DNA of 64,000 nt from Ruania alba (GCF_900105765.1 NZ_FNTX01000002.1:124001-188000), one strand, 5' to 3'; numbered from the stretch's first letter, positions 8,979 through 17,243 are shown. Notes: a model not told the origin generated them from the letters alone. Program-made: numbers and translations.

Positions 8979-9881
8979 GTGACCACGCTCGTTCTGCTCG
9001 CCCTCGTCGGGCTCGGCGCACAGCTCGTGGACGGCAGCCTGGGGATGGGGCACGGCGTCACTTCCACCACGCTGCTGCTCGCCATCGGCCTCCAGCCGGC
9101 GTCCGCCTCAGCGACCGTGCACCTGGCACAGATCGGCACCACGCTCGCCTCGGGCGTCGCGCACCGCAAGTTCGGCAACGTGGACTGGCAAGTGGTGCGC
9201 CGACTCGCGATTCCAGGTGCTGTCGGAGCGTTCCTTGGTGCGACCGCGCTCTCCCGCCTGCCGGTGGCGGTGGCCGCCCCCGTGATGGCTGTGCTACTCC
9301 TCGGGCTGGGTGGCTATGTGCTGGTTCGGTTCTCGATGCAGGCGATCCGGACTGACACGCTCGGCAGGCCGCTGCGGCGCCGGTTCCTCACCCCGCTCGG
9401 GTTCGTGGCCGGCCTGGTGAGTGCCATCGGCGGTGGCGGATGGGGGCCGGTCGGGACCACGGCGATCCTGGCGAGCGGTCAGCTGGAACCACGCAAGGTC
9501 GTGGGCTCCATCTCCACCAGCGAGTTCGTCGTGGCGGTCGCCGCCAGCGCCGGGTTCCTGATCGGGATCGGGACAGCAGGGATCCGCCCGCAGTGGGCGC
9601 TGGCACTGCTCGCCGGCGGCGTCGTAGCTGCCCCGCTGGCCGCCTGGCTGGTGCGGCTGGTGCCCGCTCGGGTGCTCGGCACCGCCGCCGGGGCCCTGAT
9701 CGTACTCACGAACGTGCGCTCCTTGACCGAAGTCATCGCCATTCCCGACGGCGCTCGATGGGCCGTCTACGGCATGGTCGCCGTGGCCTGCGCTGCGGCC
9801 GGCTGGTCCGCGATCGTGGCGCACCAGCGGGAGCGCGCGGCGGCCGCCGGTGAACGGACGCCCGAGCAGGTACCGGTCTGA
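8979..9881 (+). CDS. TauE/SafE-family membrane exporter
   Basis: A 300-residue integral membrane protein with about eight hydrophobic segments and the glycine-rich family motifs VDGSLGMGHG near the N-terminus and AIGGGGWGP in the middle, which mark the two halves of the internal repeat. The family exports small sulfur or carboxylate anions (sulfite, sulfoacetate); the substrate here cannot be told. GTG 8979 is chosen because CGAGGAGA lies six to ten bases upstream; an open frame extends back to 8829 but is not membrane-like. It follows an Rrf2 regulator, a family often tied to sulfur or redox signals. Confidence 0.85.
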   Translation: MTTLVLLALVGLGAQLVDGSLGMGHGVTSTTLLLAIGLQPASASATVHLAQIGTTLASGVAHRKFGNVDWQVVRRLAIPGAVGAFLGATALSRLPVAVAAPVMAVLLLGLGGYVLVRFSMQAIRTDTLGRPLRRRFLTPLGFVAGLVSAIGGGGWGPVGTTAILASGQLEPRKVVGSISTSEFVVAVAASAGFLIGIGTAGIRPQWALALLAGGVVAAPLAAWLVRLVPARVLGTAAGALIVLTNVRSLTEVIAIPDGARWAVYGMVAVACAAAGWSAIVAHQRERAAAAGERTPEQVPV

Positions 9882-9925
9882 CCCCTGCGCTCTGGCACGG
9901 GTGACGCGCGGCGACCGTCCACCAG

Positions 9926-10170
9926 TAGGTGCCACTCGCCGTCGGGATCCGCCCTTCGCCACGGCCACCCTCCGTCGGTAGGTGCCGTTTGCCGTCGGGA
10001 ACCTCGCCCCGCGGCGACAACCGGTGGCACCTCGGCCGGGCGACCTCCGCGCGAGATGCCACCCCTCGTCGCCTCCAGGGCACCAGAGCGACCAGACGTG
10101 GCACCTGCACCGGGTGACACCCGCAAGGTGCCATCCGTCGTCGCTCCCGCGAGGTGCCACCCGTCGTCGC
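9926..10170. repeat. Intergenic array of degenerate GGTGCCA repeats
   Basis: The 9882-10239 gap carries no convincing gene. It holds five direct copies of a unit close to GAGGTGCCACCCGTCGTCGC (starting near 9926, 9979, 10053, 10125 and 10151) and two inverted GGCACCT copies (near 10025 and 10100). Spacing is irregular (26-74 bases). The array lies between convergent genes (TauE/SafE exporter and SPOUT methyltransferase). Confidence 0.7.
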
Positions 10171-10239
10171 TTCGCTGGCGCCGGAGAGACGAACACTGAC
10201 ACCTCGGGGAGCAGGCAGGGGCCCCGACCGTTGCACCGA

Positions 10240-10872
10240 TCAGCGAGAAGTCGGCCCCGGTATCTCCGCATGCTGGGTGATCCACGCGTGCATCGCGATC
10301 GCCGCAGCAGCGCCGGCATTGATGGACCGGGTGGAGCCGAACTGGGTGATGTGCAGGATCACCTCAGCCGCCTCGCGGGCCTCGGCGCTCAGGCCCTGAG
10401 ACTCCTCGCCGAAGAGCATCACACCCGCTCGCGGCAGCTCGCGCCCCTCGATCGGCACCGAGCCCGGCACGTTGTCCACCCCGAGGATCGGTAGCTCCTC
10501 GTCCGCGCACCATCTCGCGAAGGAAGCGACGTCCTCCCAGTGCTCCAGGTGCTGGTAGCGGTCGGTGACCATCGCTCCACGACGGTTCCACCGCCGTCGG
10601 CCGATGATGTGCACCTGGGCGACGGCGAAGGCGTTCGCCGTGCGCACGACGGACCCGATGTTGAAGTCGCGGCCCCAGTTCTCGATCGCGATGTGCAACG
10701 GATGGCGGGAGGTGTCCAGGTCGGCGATGATCGCGTCCATCCGCCAGTACCGGTAGCGGTCGACGACGTTGCGCCGGTCTCCCTGTGCGAGCAGTTCGGG
10801 GTCGTAGCGGGGATCGTCCGGCCACTGCTCGGGGCCGCCCGGCCACGGGCCGACGCCCACCTCAGTCTCCAC
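10240..10872 (-). CDS. SPOUT (TrmH/SpoU) family RNA methyltransferase
   Basis: A 210-residue S-adenosylmethionine-dependent 2'-O-ribose methyltransferase. The three SPOUT motifs that form the knotted cofactor site are present: NIGSVVRTANAF (motif 1), VMLFGEESQGLS (motif 2) and TQFGSTRSINAGAAAAI (motif 3). There is no N-terminal L30e-like RNA-binding domain; ~60 residues precede motif 1. The target (tRNA or rRNA position) is not determinable. GTG 10872 fits a leaderless start (GATACT, six bases, GTG); GTG 10860 is an alternative. Confidence 0.85.
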   Translation of the reverse strand: METEVGVGPWPGGPEQWPDDPRYDPELLAQGDRRNVVDRYRYWRMDAIIADLDTSRHPLHIAIENWGRDFNIGSVVRTANAFAVAQVHIIGRRRWNRRGAMVTDRYQHLEHWEDVASFARWCADEELPILGVDNVPGSVPIEGRELPRAGVMLFGEESQGLSAEAREAAEVILHITQFGSTRSINAGAAAAIAMHAWITQHAEIPGPTSR

Positions 10873-10970
10873 GGTCCCAGTATCGCTTCTTGCGGCGCCA
10901 GGGTGCGCGCGGCTGCGCCGTAGGCTGTTCGGAGGGCGCCAGCCCGCTCAGATCGCCTGGAGGAGACGAG

Positions 10971-11747
10971 ATGCCCGAGATCGCCAACTGGCTCACCGAT
11001 ATGGACGGCGTGCTGGTGCATGAGGAGCAGCCGCTGCCCGGCGCCGCGGACTTCGTGGCGGCGCTGCGGAAGAAGGAGATCCCCTTCCAGATCCTCACGA
11101 ACAACTCGATCTACACCCCGCGCGACCTGGCGGCCCGCTTGCGGCACTCCGGGATCGACGTGGAAGAGGGGTCGATCTGGACCTCGGCGCTGGCCACGGC
11201 CACCTTCCTGGCGGACCAGGTGCCCGGCGGGAGCGCCTTCGTGATCGGCGAAGCCGGGCTCACCACGGCCCTGTACGAGCAGGGTTACACCCTCACCAGC
11301 TCCTCCCCCGACTACGTGGTGCTCGGGGAGACCCGGACCTACTCGTTCTCGGCCATCACCAAGGCGATCCGGTTCGTGGCCGACGGCGCCCGGTTCATCG
11401 CCACCAACCCGGACGTGACCGGGCCGTCCTCGGAAGGGCCGCTACCTGCCACCGGCGCCGTGGCGGCGATGATCACGGCGGCAACGGGCCGCAAGCCGTA
11501 CTTCGTGGGCAAGCCGAACCCGGTGATGATCCGCACCGCGCTGAACCGGATCGACGCCCATTCGGAGCAGACCGCGATGATCGGGGACCGGATGGACACC
11601 GACGTGGTCGCGGGGATGGAGGCCGGGTTGCGCACCTTCCTGGTGCTCAGCGGCTCCACGAAGGCCGACCAGGTGGAGGCCTATCCCTACCGGCCCTCCA
11701 CCGTGGTGGACGGGATCGGCGACTTGATCGGGATGCTCGACGCGTAA
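10971..11747 (+). CDS. HAD-IIA family phosphatase (NagD-like)
   Basis: A 258-residue haloacid-dehalogenase hydrolase. Motif I is LTDMDGVLV, motif II ILTNNS, motif III Lys in FVGKPNP and motif IV MIGDRMDTDVVAG; the ~100-residue C2 cap lies between motifs II and III, as in NagD and 4-nitrophenylphosphatase-like enzymes. It would dephosphorylate small sugar phosphates or nucleotides in the cytoplasm. ATG 10971 has a strong GGAGGAGA. A TAGGCT -10 lies at 10921-10926, implying a leader of about 40 bases. It diverges from the SPOUT methyltransferase gene and ends at a strong terminator. Confidence 0.9.
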   Translation: MPEIANWLTDMDGVLVHEEQPLPGAADFVAALRKKEIPFQILTNNSIYTPRDLAARLRHSGIDVEEGSIWTSALATATFLADQVPGGSAFVIGEAGLTTALYEQGYTLTSSSPDYVVLGETRTYSFSAITKAIRFVADGARFIATNPDVTGPSSEGPLPATGAVAAMITAATGRKPYFVGKPNPVMIRTALNRIDAHSEQTAMIGDRMDTDVVAGMEAGLRTFLVLSGSTKADQVEAYPYRPSTVVDGIGDLIGMLDA

Positions 11748-11751
11748 GCAG

Positions 11752-11799
11752 ACACAGACGAGGGGCTGAGTCCGGTCGGACTCAGCCCCTCGTCTGTGT
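11752..11799. terminator. Strong bidirectional terminator hairpin
   Basis: Perfect 23-bp arms (11752-11774 and 11777-11799; inner part GAGGGGCTGAGTCCG/CGGACTCAGCCCCTC) around a 2-base loop. It lies five bases after the HAD phosphatase stop and 24 bases after the convergent LemA stop, so it can serve both. Confidence 0.9.
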
Positions 11800-11823
11800 G
11801 TTCGGTCAGCGGTTCGGCACCGA

Positions 11824-12576
11824 TCAGCCTTGCGGCGGGTACTGCCCCGGCTGCTGAGGCGGGGCCGGTGACTGCTGACCGTGGCCCTGCGCCGGCGGCT
11901 GGTAGCCCTGCGGCTGGGTGCCCGGCTGTACCGGTGAGTCGGTCGGCATCGGCGCACGGGTGGGCTGCTGCTGGGAGTAGACACCTACATTTCCGCCCTT
12001 GTCCTGGAAGGACACTGACGGCGCAGTCCGCACGGCCGGGTCGTTCACCTCGAAGTACTCCGCGCGGGAGAAGGTGAACATCTTGGCGATGATGTTCGGC
12101 GGGAAGGTCTCCACCTTGGTGTTCAGGTCGCGCACGTTGGCGTTGTAGAACCGGCGGCCGGCGGCGATCCGGTCCTCGGTGTTGGTGAGCTCGGCCTGGA
12201 GCCGGGTGAAGCTCTGTACCGACTGCAGCTGCGGGTAGTTCTCCGCCACGGCGAACAAGCGCCCGATCGCCTGCGAGAGCATGTCCTCCTGCGCCGCCTG
12301 CTGGGCGGGCGTGGAACCCGGCGTGGCCGCCTGGGCGCGGGCGCGGGTCACCTCGTCGAAGACGGCCCGCTCGTGCGCGGCATACCCCTTCACTGTCTCG
12401 ATCAGGTTGGGGATCAGGTCGTACCGGCGGTGCAGCTCCACGTCGATCTGGCGCCATGCCTCCTGCACCAGGTTCCGCAGCTTCACGAAGCCGTTGTACG
12501 TGGCCACCGCCCAGATCACGACGATCAGTACGAGCGCCAGGACGGCCAGCAGGATCACGATGCCGACGATCTCCAT
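11824..12576 (-). CDS. LemA-family membrane protein
   Basis: A 250-residue LemA protein: one N-terminal membrane helix (IVGIVILLAVLALVLIVVIW), then the conserved helical domain (YNGFVKLRNLVQEAWRQIDV; RRYDLIPNLIETVKGYA; AENYPQLQS; TEDRIAAGRRFYNANVRDLN). The last ~50 residues are Pro/Gln-rich and low-complexity. The role of LemA is poorly defined in bacteria. ATG 12576 is selected by GGAGG eight bases upstream; an upstream frame to 12633 lacks a good site. Downstream of pyrE on the same strand with an 84-base gap. Confidence 0.88.
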   Translation of the reverse strand: MEIVGIVILLAVLALVLIVVIWAVATYNGFVKLRNLVQEAWRQIDVELHRRYDLIPNLIETVKGYAAHERAVFDEVTRARAQAATPGSTPAQQAAQEDMLSQAIGRLFAVAENYPQLQSVQSFTRLQAELTNTEDRIAAGRRFYNANVRDLNTKVETFPPNIIAKMFTFSRAEYFEVNDPAVRTAPSVSFQDKGGNVGVYSQQQPTRAPMPTDSPVQPGTQPQGYQPPAQGHGQQSPAPPQQPGQYPPQG

Positions 12577-12660
12577 GGTGCTCACCTCCCTCTCATTCGC
12601 TCCGGCAGAGCCGTCACTCCCCCGGCGGGGCACGGTCGGCGCCCCCTTTCTGCCTCGAGC

Positions 12661-13248
12661 CTACTGGGGCGCAAGGCCCAGGTCAGCAGCGGAGAGCACC
12701 CAGAGGTAGGGCAGTTCTGCCCCTTCCAGCGCCTCGCGCGCTCCGGTATCGCGATCCACCACGGAGGCCACGGCCACTACCTCGGCGCCGGCGTTACGGC
12801 AGGCCTGGACCGCCGTCAGGGCGCTACCGCCGGTGGTGGAGGTGTCCTCCAGGACGACCACGCGTTTGCCCGCGACATCGGGTCCTTCGACCTGGCGCTT
12901 CATCCCGTGCCCCTTGGCCTCCTTGCGCACCAGGAAGGCGTCCAGGTCCAGTCCGCGGCTGGCCGCGGCGTGCTGGACGGCGCACACCACGGGGTCCGCG
13001 CCCAGGGTGAGGCCCCCGACGGCGTCGATCTCGCCAGGACCGTAGCCGGACTCCTCGAGCCGGTCCAGCAGGAGGTGGCCGATCAGCGGGGCGGCCTCGT
13101 GGTGCAGGGTCACGCGGCGCATGTCCACGTAGTAGTCGGCTTCCTTGCCGCTGCTGAGCATGACGCGTCCGTGGACGACGGCGTGCTCGTTGACGAGGTC
13201 GGCGAGCCGGTGGGCGGGGGTACCAGGGGCGGGGGTGTCGGTGGTCAC
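12661..13248 (-). CDS. pyrE: Orotate phosphoribosyltransferase
   Basis: A 195-residue enzyme of de novo pyrimidine synthesis that joins orotate and PRPP to give orotidine 5'-phosphate. The PRPP-binding motif VVVLEDTSTTGGSAL and the LSSGKEADYYVDMRR segment are clear, and the length fits the family. GTG 13248 (VTTDTPAPGTP) is taken as the start; the frame continues to 13314 through palindromic element copy 2, which is unlikely to be coding. Start confidence is moderate because no good ribosome site is seen. It diverges from the exonuclease III gene. Confidence 0.92.
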   Translation of the reverse strand: MTTDTPAPGTPAHRLADLVNEHAVVHGRVMLSSGKEADYYVDMRRVTLHHEAAPLIGHLLLDRLEESGYGPGEIDAVGGLTLGADPVVCAVQHAAASRGLDLDAFLVRKEAKGHGMKRQVEGPDVAGKRVVVLEDTSTTGGSALTAVQACRNAGAEVVAVASVVDRDTGAREALEGAELPYLWVLSAADLGLAPQ

Positions 13249-13269
13249 GGCCGTCAGGGTATCCAATCC

Positions 13270-13329
13270 GCCGAGCGCAATTGTGTGCGGCGTTCCGGCG
13301 GGAAGACGCCGCACACGGTTGCGCTCGGC
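13270..13329. repeat. Dispersed palindromic element, copy 2
   Basis: Arms 13270-13292 and 13307-13329 form a 23-bp stem with two G-T wobble positions around a 14-base loop that ends in GGAAGA. The arm begins GCCGAGCGCAATTGTGTG, clearly related to copies at 5049 and 51224. Unlike the others it sits between divergent genes (pyrE and exonuclease III), so it is unlikely to be a plain terminator. Confidence 0.85.
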
Positions 13330-13363
13330 AGGAGGTCGGGGCGATCGGAGTTACCGTGATCGC

Positions 13364-14134
13364 GTGCGAATTGCGAGCTGGAACGTGAACTCCATCCGTG
13401 CCCGGGCCGAACGAGTGGTCGCCTGGTTGGAACGCACCGACGTCGATGTGCTGCTGCTCCAGGAGACGAAGACCAAGGATGAGGCGTTCCCCCATCTGCC
13501 GTTCGAGGCGGCCGGCTACGAAGTGGCACACCATGGCGTCAACCAGTGGAACGGCGTCGGGATCTGCTCGCGGGTGGGCCTGGACGCCGTGGAGCGGTCC
13601 TTCGAGGGCCAGCCGCAGTGGAAGGAACACGTGGAGGCTCGCGCCATCGGTGCCACCTGCGCCGGGATCCGGCTGTGGAGTGTGTACGTGCCGAACGGCC
13701 GCACGCTGGAGGACCCGCACTACGCGTATAAGCTCGAGTGGCTGGACGCACTGCGCGGGGCGGCCACCACGTGGGCGGCGGGCGGTACGCCGGTGGGCCT
13801 GCTCGGGGACTGGAACGTGGCTCCGCAGGACGAGGACGTGTGGGACATCGAGGTATTCGACGGCGCCACACACGTCTCGACCGCCGAACGACAGGCGTTC
13901 GCCGCGTTCGCGAGCGCCGGGTACCGCGAGGTCACCCGTGAGCACATCGCGCAGGCGTACACGTATTGGGACTACCAGCGGCTGCGCTTCCCGAAGAACG
14001 AGGGGATGCGGATCGACTTCGCCTGGGCATCCGTGCCTCTCGCCGACCGGGTGCGAGTGGTGACGATCGACCGGGACGAGCGTAAGGGCAAGGGGCCCTC
14101 GGATCACGTGCCGGTGGTGCTCGAGGTCGAGTAG
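13364..14134 (+). CDS. xth: Exodeoxyribonuclease III (AP endonuclease)
   Basis: A 256-residue exonuclease III/AP endonuclease of base-excision repair. Motifs: IASWNVNSIRAR, LLLQETKTKDEAF (metal Glu), WSVYVPNGR, LLGDWNVAPQDEDVWD and the terminal GPSDHVPVV with the catalytic Asp-His. GTG 13364 begins the conserved VRIASWNVNS; TACCGT lies exactly six bases upstream, so the transcript is probably leaderless. The frame extends back to 13145 but overlaps pyrE and the repeat, so it is not used. Confidence 0.92.
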   Translation: MRIASWNVNSIRARAERVVAWLERTDVDVLLLQETKTKDEAFPHLPFEAAGYEVAHHGVNQWNGVGICSRVGLDAVERSFEGQPQWKEHVEARAIGATCAGIRLWSVYVPNGRTLEDPHYAYKLEWLDALRGAATTWAAGGTPVGLLGDWNVAPQDEDVWDIEVFDGATHVSTAERQAFAAFASAGYREVTREHIAQAYTYWDYQRLRFPKNEGMRIDFAWASVPLADRVRVVTIDRDERKGKGPSDHVPVVLEVE

Positions 14135-14146
14135 GAGCGCCCGTGC

Positions 14147-14221
14147 CCGCACTCGCTGCTTCGCGAGTGCGGTGAATCTCGCTCATATCTCACGAGGTGA
14201 GCGAGATCCTCCGCACTCGCG
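14147..14221. repeat. Compound inverted repeat (CCGCACTCGC unit)
   Basis: CCGCACTCGC occurs at 14147-14156, inverted near 14163-14172, and again at 14211-14220. The largest fold pairs 14162-14185 with 14198-14221 (22 of 24 positions); an alternative small hairpin pairs the first two copies. It lies just after exonuclease III and 46 bases before the convergent SRPBCC gene, so it may stop transcription both ways. The sequence is unrelated to the 5049-type element. Confidence 0.75.
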
Positions 14222-14266
14222 CAAGGGGGTGGGTGGCCGGGTGGCCGGGTGGGGGTCAGTTGATGG

Positions 14267-14746
14267 TCAGGCGCCCATCTCCTTGCCGGTCTCCACCAGG
14301 GTCTTCAGGCCGGAGAGGCACCACGGCCAGCCACCGCCACCCTGGGCAGGCTCCCCGCCTCCGGCGACCTCGGCAGCCAGCTCCGGTGCCGCCGTCAGGT
14401 CATGCGTGAGCACCACCTGGGTGAGGCCCGAGGGGTACTCGGTGAGCTCCCAGGTCAGGCGGGTCGGCGCCTTGTCCGGGTGCCAGGCAGGGGACCAGTC
14501 GAGCACGAGCTTGGTCGGCTCGTCGGCCTCCACCACAGTGCCGCTGACGGCGACATCACCCATTCCCATCTCCCTCATCTCGGGTGTGGTGAGGTTGCGG
14601 TACGCCCCACCGGGCCGCAGGTCGTACTCCGACTCGCCGCCGTACCCCCAGCGGGTGGTGTACTCCGACTCGGTGATCGCCTTCCAGATGGTGGCGGCAG
14701 GTGCGTGGATGTAGATGCTGTAGACCTGGATCAGGTTCTCGCTCAT
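14267..14746 (-). CDS. SRPBCC-family protein (AHSA1-like)
   Basis: A 159-residue START/Bet v 1-fold protein of the AHSA1-like group: IYIHAPAATIWKAITESEYT, GGESEYDLRPGG, and LTWELTEYPSGLTQVVLTHD. Such proteins have a hydrophobic cavity; the ligand is unknown. ATG 14746 overlaps the stop of the upstream ArsR gene (ATGA, 14743-14746), giving a two-gene operon of the common ArsR-SRPBCC type. A second module of the same kind lies at 62273-63132. Confidence 0.87.
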   Translation of the reverse strand: MSENLIQVYSIYIHAPAATIWKAITESEYTTRWGYGGESEYDLRPGGAYRNLTTPEMREMGMGDVAVSGTVVEADEPTKLVLDWSPAWHPDKAPTRLTWELTEYPSGLTQVVLTHDLTAAPELAAEVAGGGEPAQGGGGWPWCLSGLKTLVETGKEMGA

Positions 14747-15153
14747 TGTTCGTCCTTCGGTTCAGGGTCTGACCGGTTCGGTCGGTCCGGCTGGTCCGAC
14801 GCGTCCGGCTGTTCCGACGCGGTTCTCTCGATCGTTTCCTTCATGCCGAGCAGGACGGACGCGATCCCCGCCCGCTCGGTGTACTTGCCGATCCACCGCC
14901 GGTGGATCTGCTGGATCGGCACGGGGTTGAGGTAGTGCAGCTTCGTTCGCCCGTGCTTGCGCGTGACGACCAGGCCTGCCTGCTCGAGCAGGCGCAGGTG
15001 CTTGGCAACACCGAACCTGGTCATCTCCACGTGCTCGTTCACGGCGCCCTCCAGCTCACCCAGAGAGCGACCCTCCCGTTCGAACAGCACGTCCAGGAGC
15101 AGCCGGCGGATCGGGTCCGCCAGCGCCTTGAACACGGGGTCATCGTCGAGCAC
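14743..15153 (-). CDS. ArsR-family transcriptional regulator
   Basis: A 136-residue winged-helix regulator: VFKALADPIRRLLLDVLFE, the recognition segment MTRFGVAKHLRLLEQAGLV, and the wing VTRKHGRTKLHYLNP. No metal-binding cysteine cluster is seen. The longer frame to ATG 15174 is rejected because a TTGACA-N18-TATTGT promoter lies across it; transcription from that promoter would start at GTG 15153, giving a leaderless message. The C-terminus is Asp/Pro-rich. It probably represses its own operon through the dyad in the promoter spacer. Confidence 0.85.
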   Translation of the reverse strand: MLDDDPVFKALADPIRRLLLDVLFEREGRSLGELEGAVNEHVEMTRFGVAKHLRLLEQAGLVVTRKHGRTKLHYLNPVPIQQIHRRWIGKYTERAGIASVLLGMKETIERTASEQPDASDQPDRPNRSDPEPKDEQ

Positions 15154-15159
15154 ACGGCC

Positions 15160-15189
15160 ACAATAGGTGACCATTCAGTCACATGTCAA
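15160..15189 (-). promoter_or_regulatory. Promoter with operator dyad for the ArsR-SRPBCC operon
   Basis: On the minus strand, TTGACA (15189-15184) and TATTGT (15165-15160) stand 18 bases apart. The spacer contains GTGAC-N6-GTCAC (15182-15167), a perfect dyad where a dimeric ArsR repressor could sit. The predicted start of transcription coincides with GTG 15153. Confidence 0.65.
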
Positions 15190-15232
15190 CGGATGAGATC
15201 CACACCTGCTGCATGCGGGCTAAGGTCGTCTC

Positions 15233-16273
15233 ATGAACCACTCCGGGGAGCCCGAGCAGCCGGCGCCCGAGCACGCTCCTGGGCCAGAGCAGGGCGTATG
15301 GGCGGATCCGCACAGCTGGGGCGCCACGGGCGCCGAATGGACCAGGCCCGAACCCTCGCCGGCGCATCCGCAAGCCCCCGCTGCCGGCGTTGAGAACCCT
15401 CCGGCCGGAGGCACCCCCTACGCGCCCCCGTCGGGTCAGGCGGCCCCTGATGCGCCCCCGCCCGGCCAGACACCCCCCTACGCACCACCATCCGGTCAGG
15501 CGGCCCCCTACACCGGACCTGGCCCGGCCGCCGACCCCACCCTCCCCCCGATCCCCCAGGCGCCGCAGTCAACACCGCAGGGCCCGGTCGGGCAGAGCAT
15601 GTACGGCAGCCGTCCCGCGCCAGAGCCCCACGCAGCGCAGGGTTCCTATGGTGAATTCACCTTCCCGGTCCTGCAGCGCGCGAAGGTCGAGCCCACCGCC
15701 GTCGCTTCGGTGGCCACCGCCCTGCTGGGCCCGGTCGCCGTCGCACTAGGGCTGGTGGCCCGCGGACGGGTGCGCCGTCATCGGCGCCGCAGCATGGGCC
15801 TGGCCTGGACCGGCATCGGGCTCGGCGCATTCTTCACGATCGCATGGGTGCTCCTGACTGTGGTGCTCGCAGGAAACGGCACCATCGACCGAATGGTCGA
15901 ACGCCCGGAAGCAGGCGACGTGACCGAGGCCCGCACGGTCGGCGCGAGCAATGTCGCGGTGGGCAACTGCATCGAGTTCTTGCCGCCGGGACAGATCGTC
16001 GGCGAAGTGCGGTTGGTGCCGTGCGAGCAGCAGCACATCGCCCAGGCGATCTCGAGCCATCCGCTCACCGGTGACTTCCCCGGCACGGACGCTGTCGCTG
16101 AACAAGCCCTGGAGGCCTGTGCACCGGCCGTGAGCGAACTGGCCAGCAGCACGCCGTTGACCCCGTGGTACCTCGCTCCGTCAGAGGAGGCCTGGAACCA
16201 GGGAGTGACCGAGGTGCTGTGCGTGGCCCGGGGCGGTTCCGGTCCGTTCGAGGGCGACCTGCTGGCGGGGTGA
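15233..16273 (+). CDS. DUF4190/septum-formation-type membrane protein with Pro-rich N-terminus
   Basis: A 346-residue protein. Residues 1-~140 are Pro/Ala/Gly-rich with imperfect repeats (YAPPSGQAAP). Two membrane helices follow (~152-170 and ~190-215: AVASVATALLGPVAVALGLV, GLAWTGIGLGAFFTIAWVLL), typical of DUF4190. The extracellular C-terminal part (VGNCIEFLPPG..VRLVPCEQQHIAQ..CAPAV..VLCVARG) has paired cysteines and resembles the septum-formation domain family. ATG 15233 follows TAAGGT by six bases (leaderless). The next gene has the same design, so the two may have arisen by duplication. Confidence 0.75.
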   Translation: MNHSGEPEQPAPEHAPGPEQGVWADPHSWGATGAEWTRPEPSPAHPQAPAAGVENPPAGGTPYAPPSGQAAPDAPPPGQTPPYAPPSGQAAPYTGPGPAADPTLPPIPQAPQSTPQGPVGQSMYGSRPAPEPHAAQGSYGEFTFPVLQRAKVEPTAVASVATALLGPVAVALGLVARGRVRRHRRRSMGLAWTGIGLGAFFTIAWVLLTVVLAGNGTIDRMVERPEAGDVTEARTVGASNVAVGNCIEFLPPGQIVGEVRLVPCEQQHIAQAISSHPLTGDFPGTDAVAEQALEACAPAVSELASSTPLTPWYLAPSEEAWNQGVTEVLCVARGGSGPFEGDLLAG

Positions 16274-16338
16274 GCATGGGGAGTTCTCCTCCCGACCCGG
16301 CCTGGCATCGAGAGCACCTGCACTCATAGGCTGCGAGC

Positions 16339-17217
16339 ATGACGACGCCCTGGGATCCGAACCAGCAACCCGGACAGCAGCCCCAGCAGCCTGGCCAACA
16401 GCCGGGATACGGGCACCCGCAGCAGCCTGGCTACGGGCAGCCTGAGCAACCGGGATACGGGAACCCGGGCCAGCAGCCCGGATACGGCCAGCCACACCAC
16501 CCGGGGTACGGGCAACACGGCCAGCAGCCCGCATACGGCCAGCCGCAGCAGCCGGGATACGGACAATCCGCCTATGGCCAGGGATCTCCCTACGGTCAGG
16601 CACCACCGCCCGGCGGTCCCACGCCCGGCTCGAGCAAGGCGCCGATCATCGTCGGCATCATCGTTGTCGTGCTCATCCTGGCCGTCGGTGGCTTCTTCGG
16701 GATCCGCGCCCTGATGTCCGGCGGCGATGATCCAGACCCGACACCCACGGTGGCCGACCCCACCTCAGAGGAGCCCACCGGTGCGGAGCCCGAGCCCGCG
16801 GGTGAGTTGAACAACCCGAACGACGTGGCCGAGCCCGCGCCCGTGCTGGACGTGGACCTGTTGCCGGGGAACTGCCTGGAGTCGACCGAGCGCGACAGCC
16901 AGCAGAACTTGCAGCAGGTTCCGTGCAATGAACCGCACGCCGCGGAGGTCTACACCGAGCTCGTCGTGGATGAGTCCACATATCCGGAGTTCCCGGGCGA
17001 AGACGTCTTCCAGGACGAGGCGGACCCGTTCTGCCTCGAGGAGCTCCAGGGGATGCTGCCCGACGGCATGGACACCACCGGGCTGACCTACCTCGCCCTC
17101 TACCCCTCACAGTCCACCTGGGACGCCGGCGACCGCAAGTTCACCTGCATCGCCGCCGTCAGCGAGGGGTCAACCATGCAGGGGACGTTCGTCTCCGGTG
17201 ACGTGGAGATCAGCTGA
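16339..17217 (+). CDS. Gln/Pro/Gly/Tyr-rich membrane protein with septum-formation-type domain
   Basis: A 292-residue protein. Residues 1-~90 consist of QPGYGQ-type repeats, probably disordered and cytoplasmic; one membrane helix follows (PIIVGIIVVVLILAVGGFFG). The outer part has an acidic Thr/Pro linker and a four-cysteine domain (LPGNCLEST..QQVPCNEPHAAEVY..FCLEELQG..FTCIAAVSEG) resembling the C-terminal domain of the preceding gene. ATG 16339 follows TAGGCT by six bases (leaderless). A strong terminator lies 26 bases past the stop. Exact function unknown. Confidence 0.75.
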   Translation: MTTPWDPNQQPGQQPQQPGQQPGYGHPQQPGYGQPEQPGYGNPGQQPGYGQPHHPGYGQHGQQPAYGQPQQPGYGQSAYGQGSPYGQAPPPGGPTPGSSKAPIIVGIIVVVLILAVGGFFGIRALMSGGDDPDPTPTVADPTSEEPTGAEPEPAGELNNPNDVAEPAPVLDVDLLPGNCLESTERDSQQNLQQVPCNEPHAAEVYTELVVDESTYPEFPGEDVFQDEADPFCLEELQGMLPDGMDTTGLTYLALYPSQSTWDAGDRKFTCIAAVSEGSTMQGTFVSGDVEIS

Positions 17218-17243
17218 CGCAGCAGACCGCTCACAGAGGAATC

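Noticed and set aside
16360-16590. Regular short repeats suggesting a CRISPR or satellite
   Set aside because: They are codons of the QPGYGQ-type repeats in a membrane protein; no spacers or cas genes.
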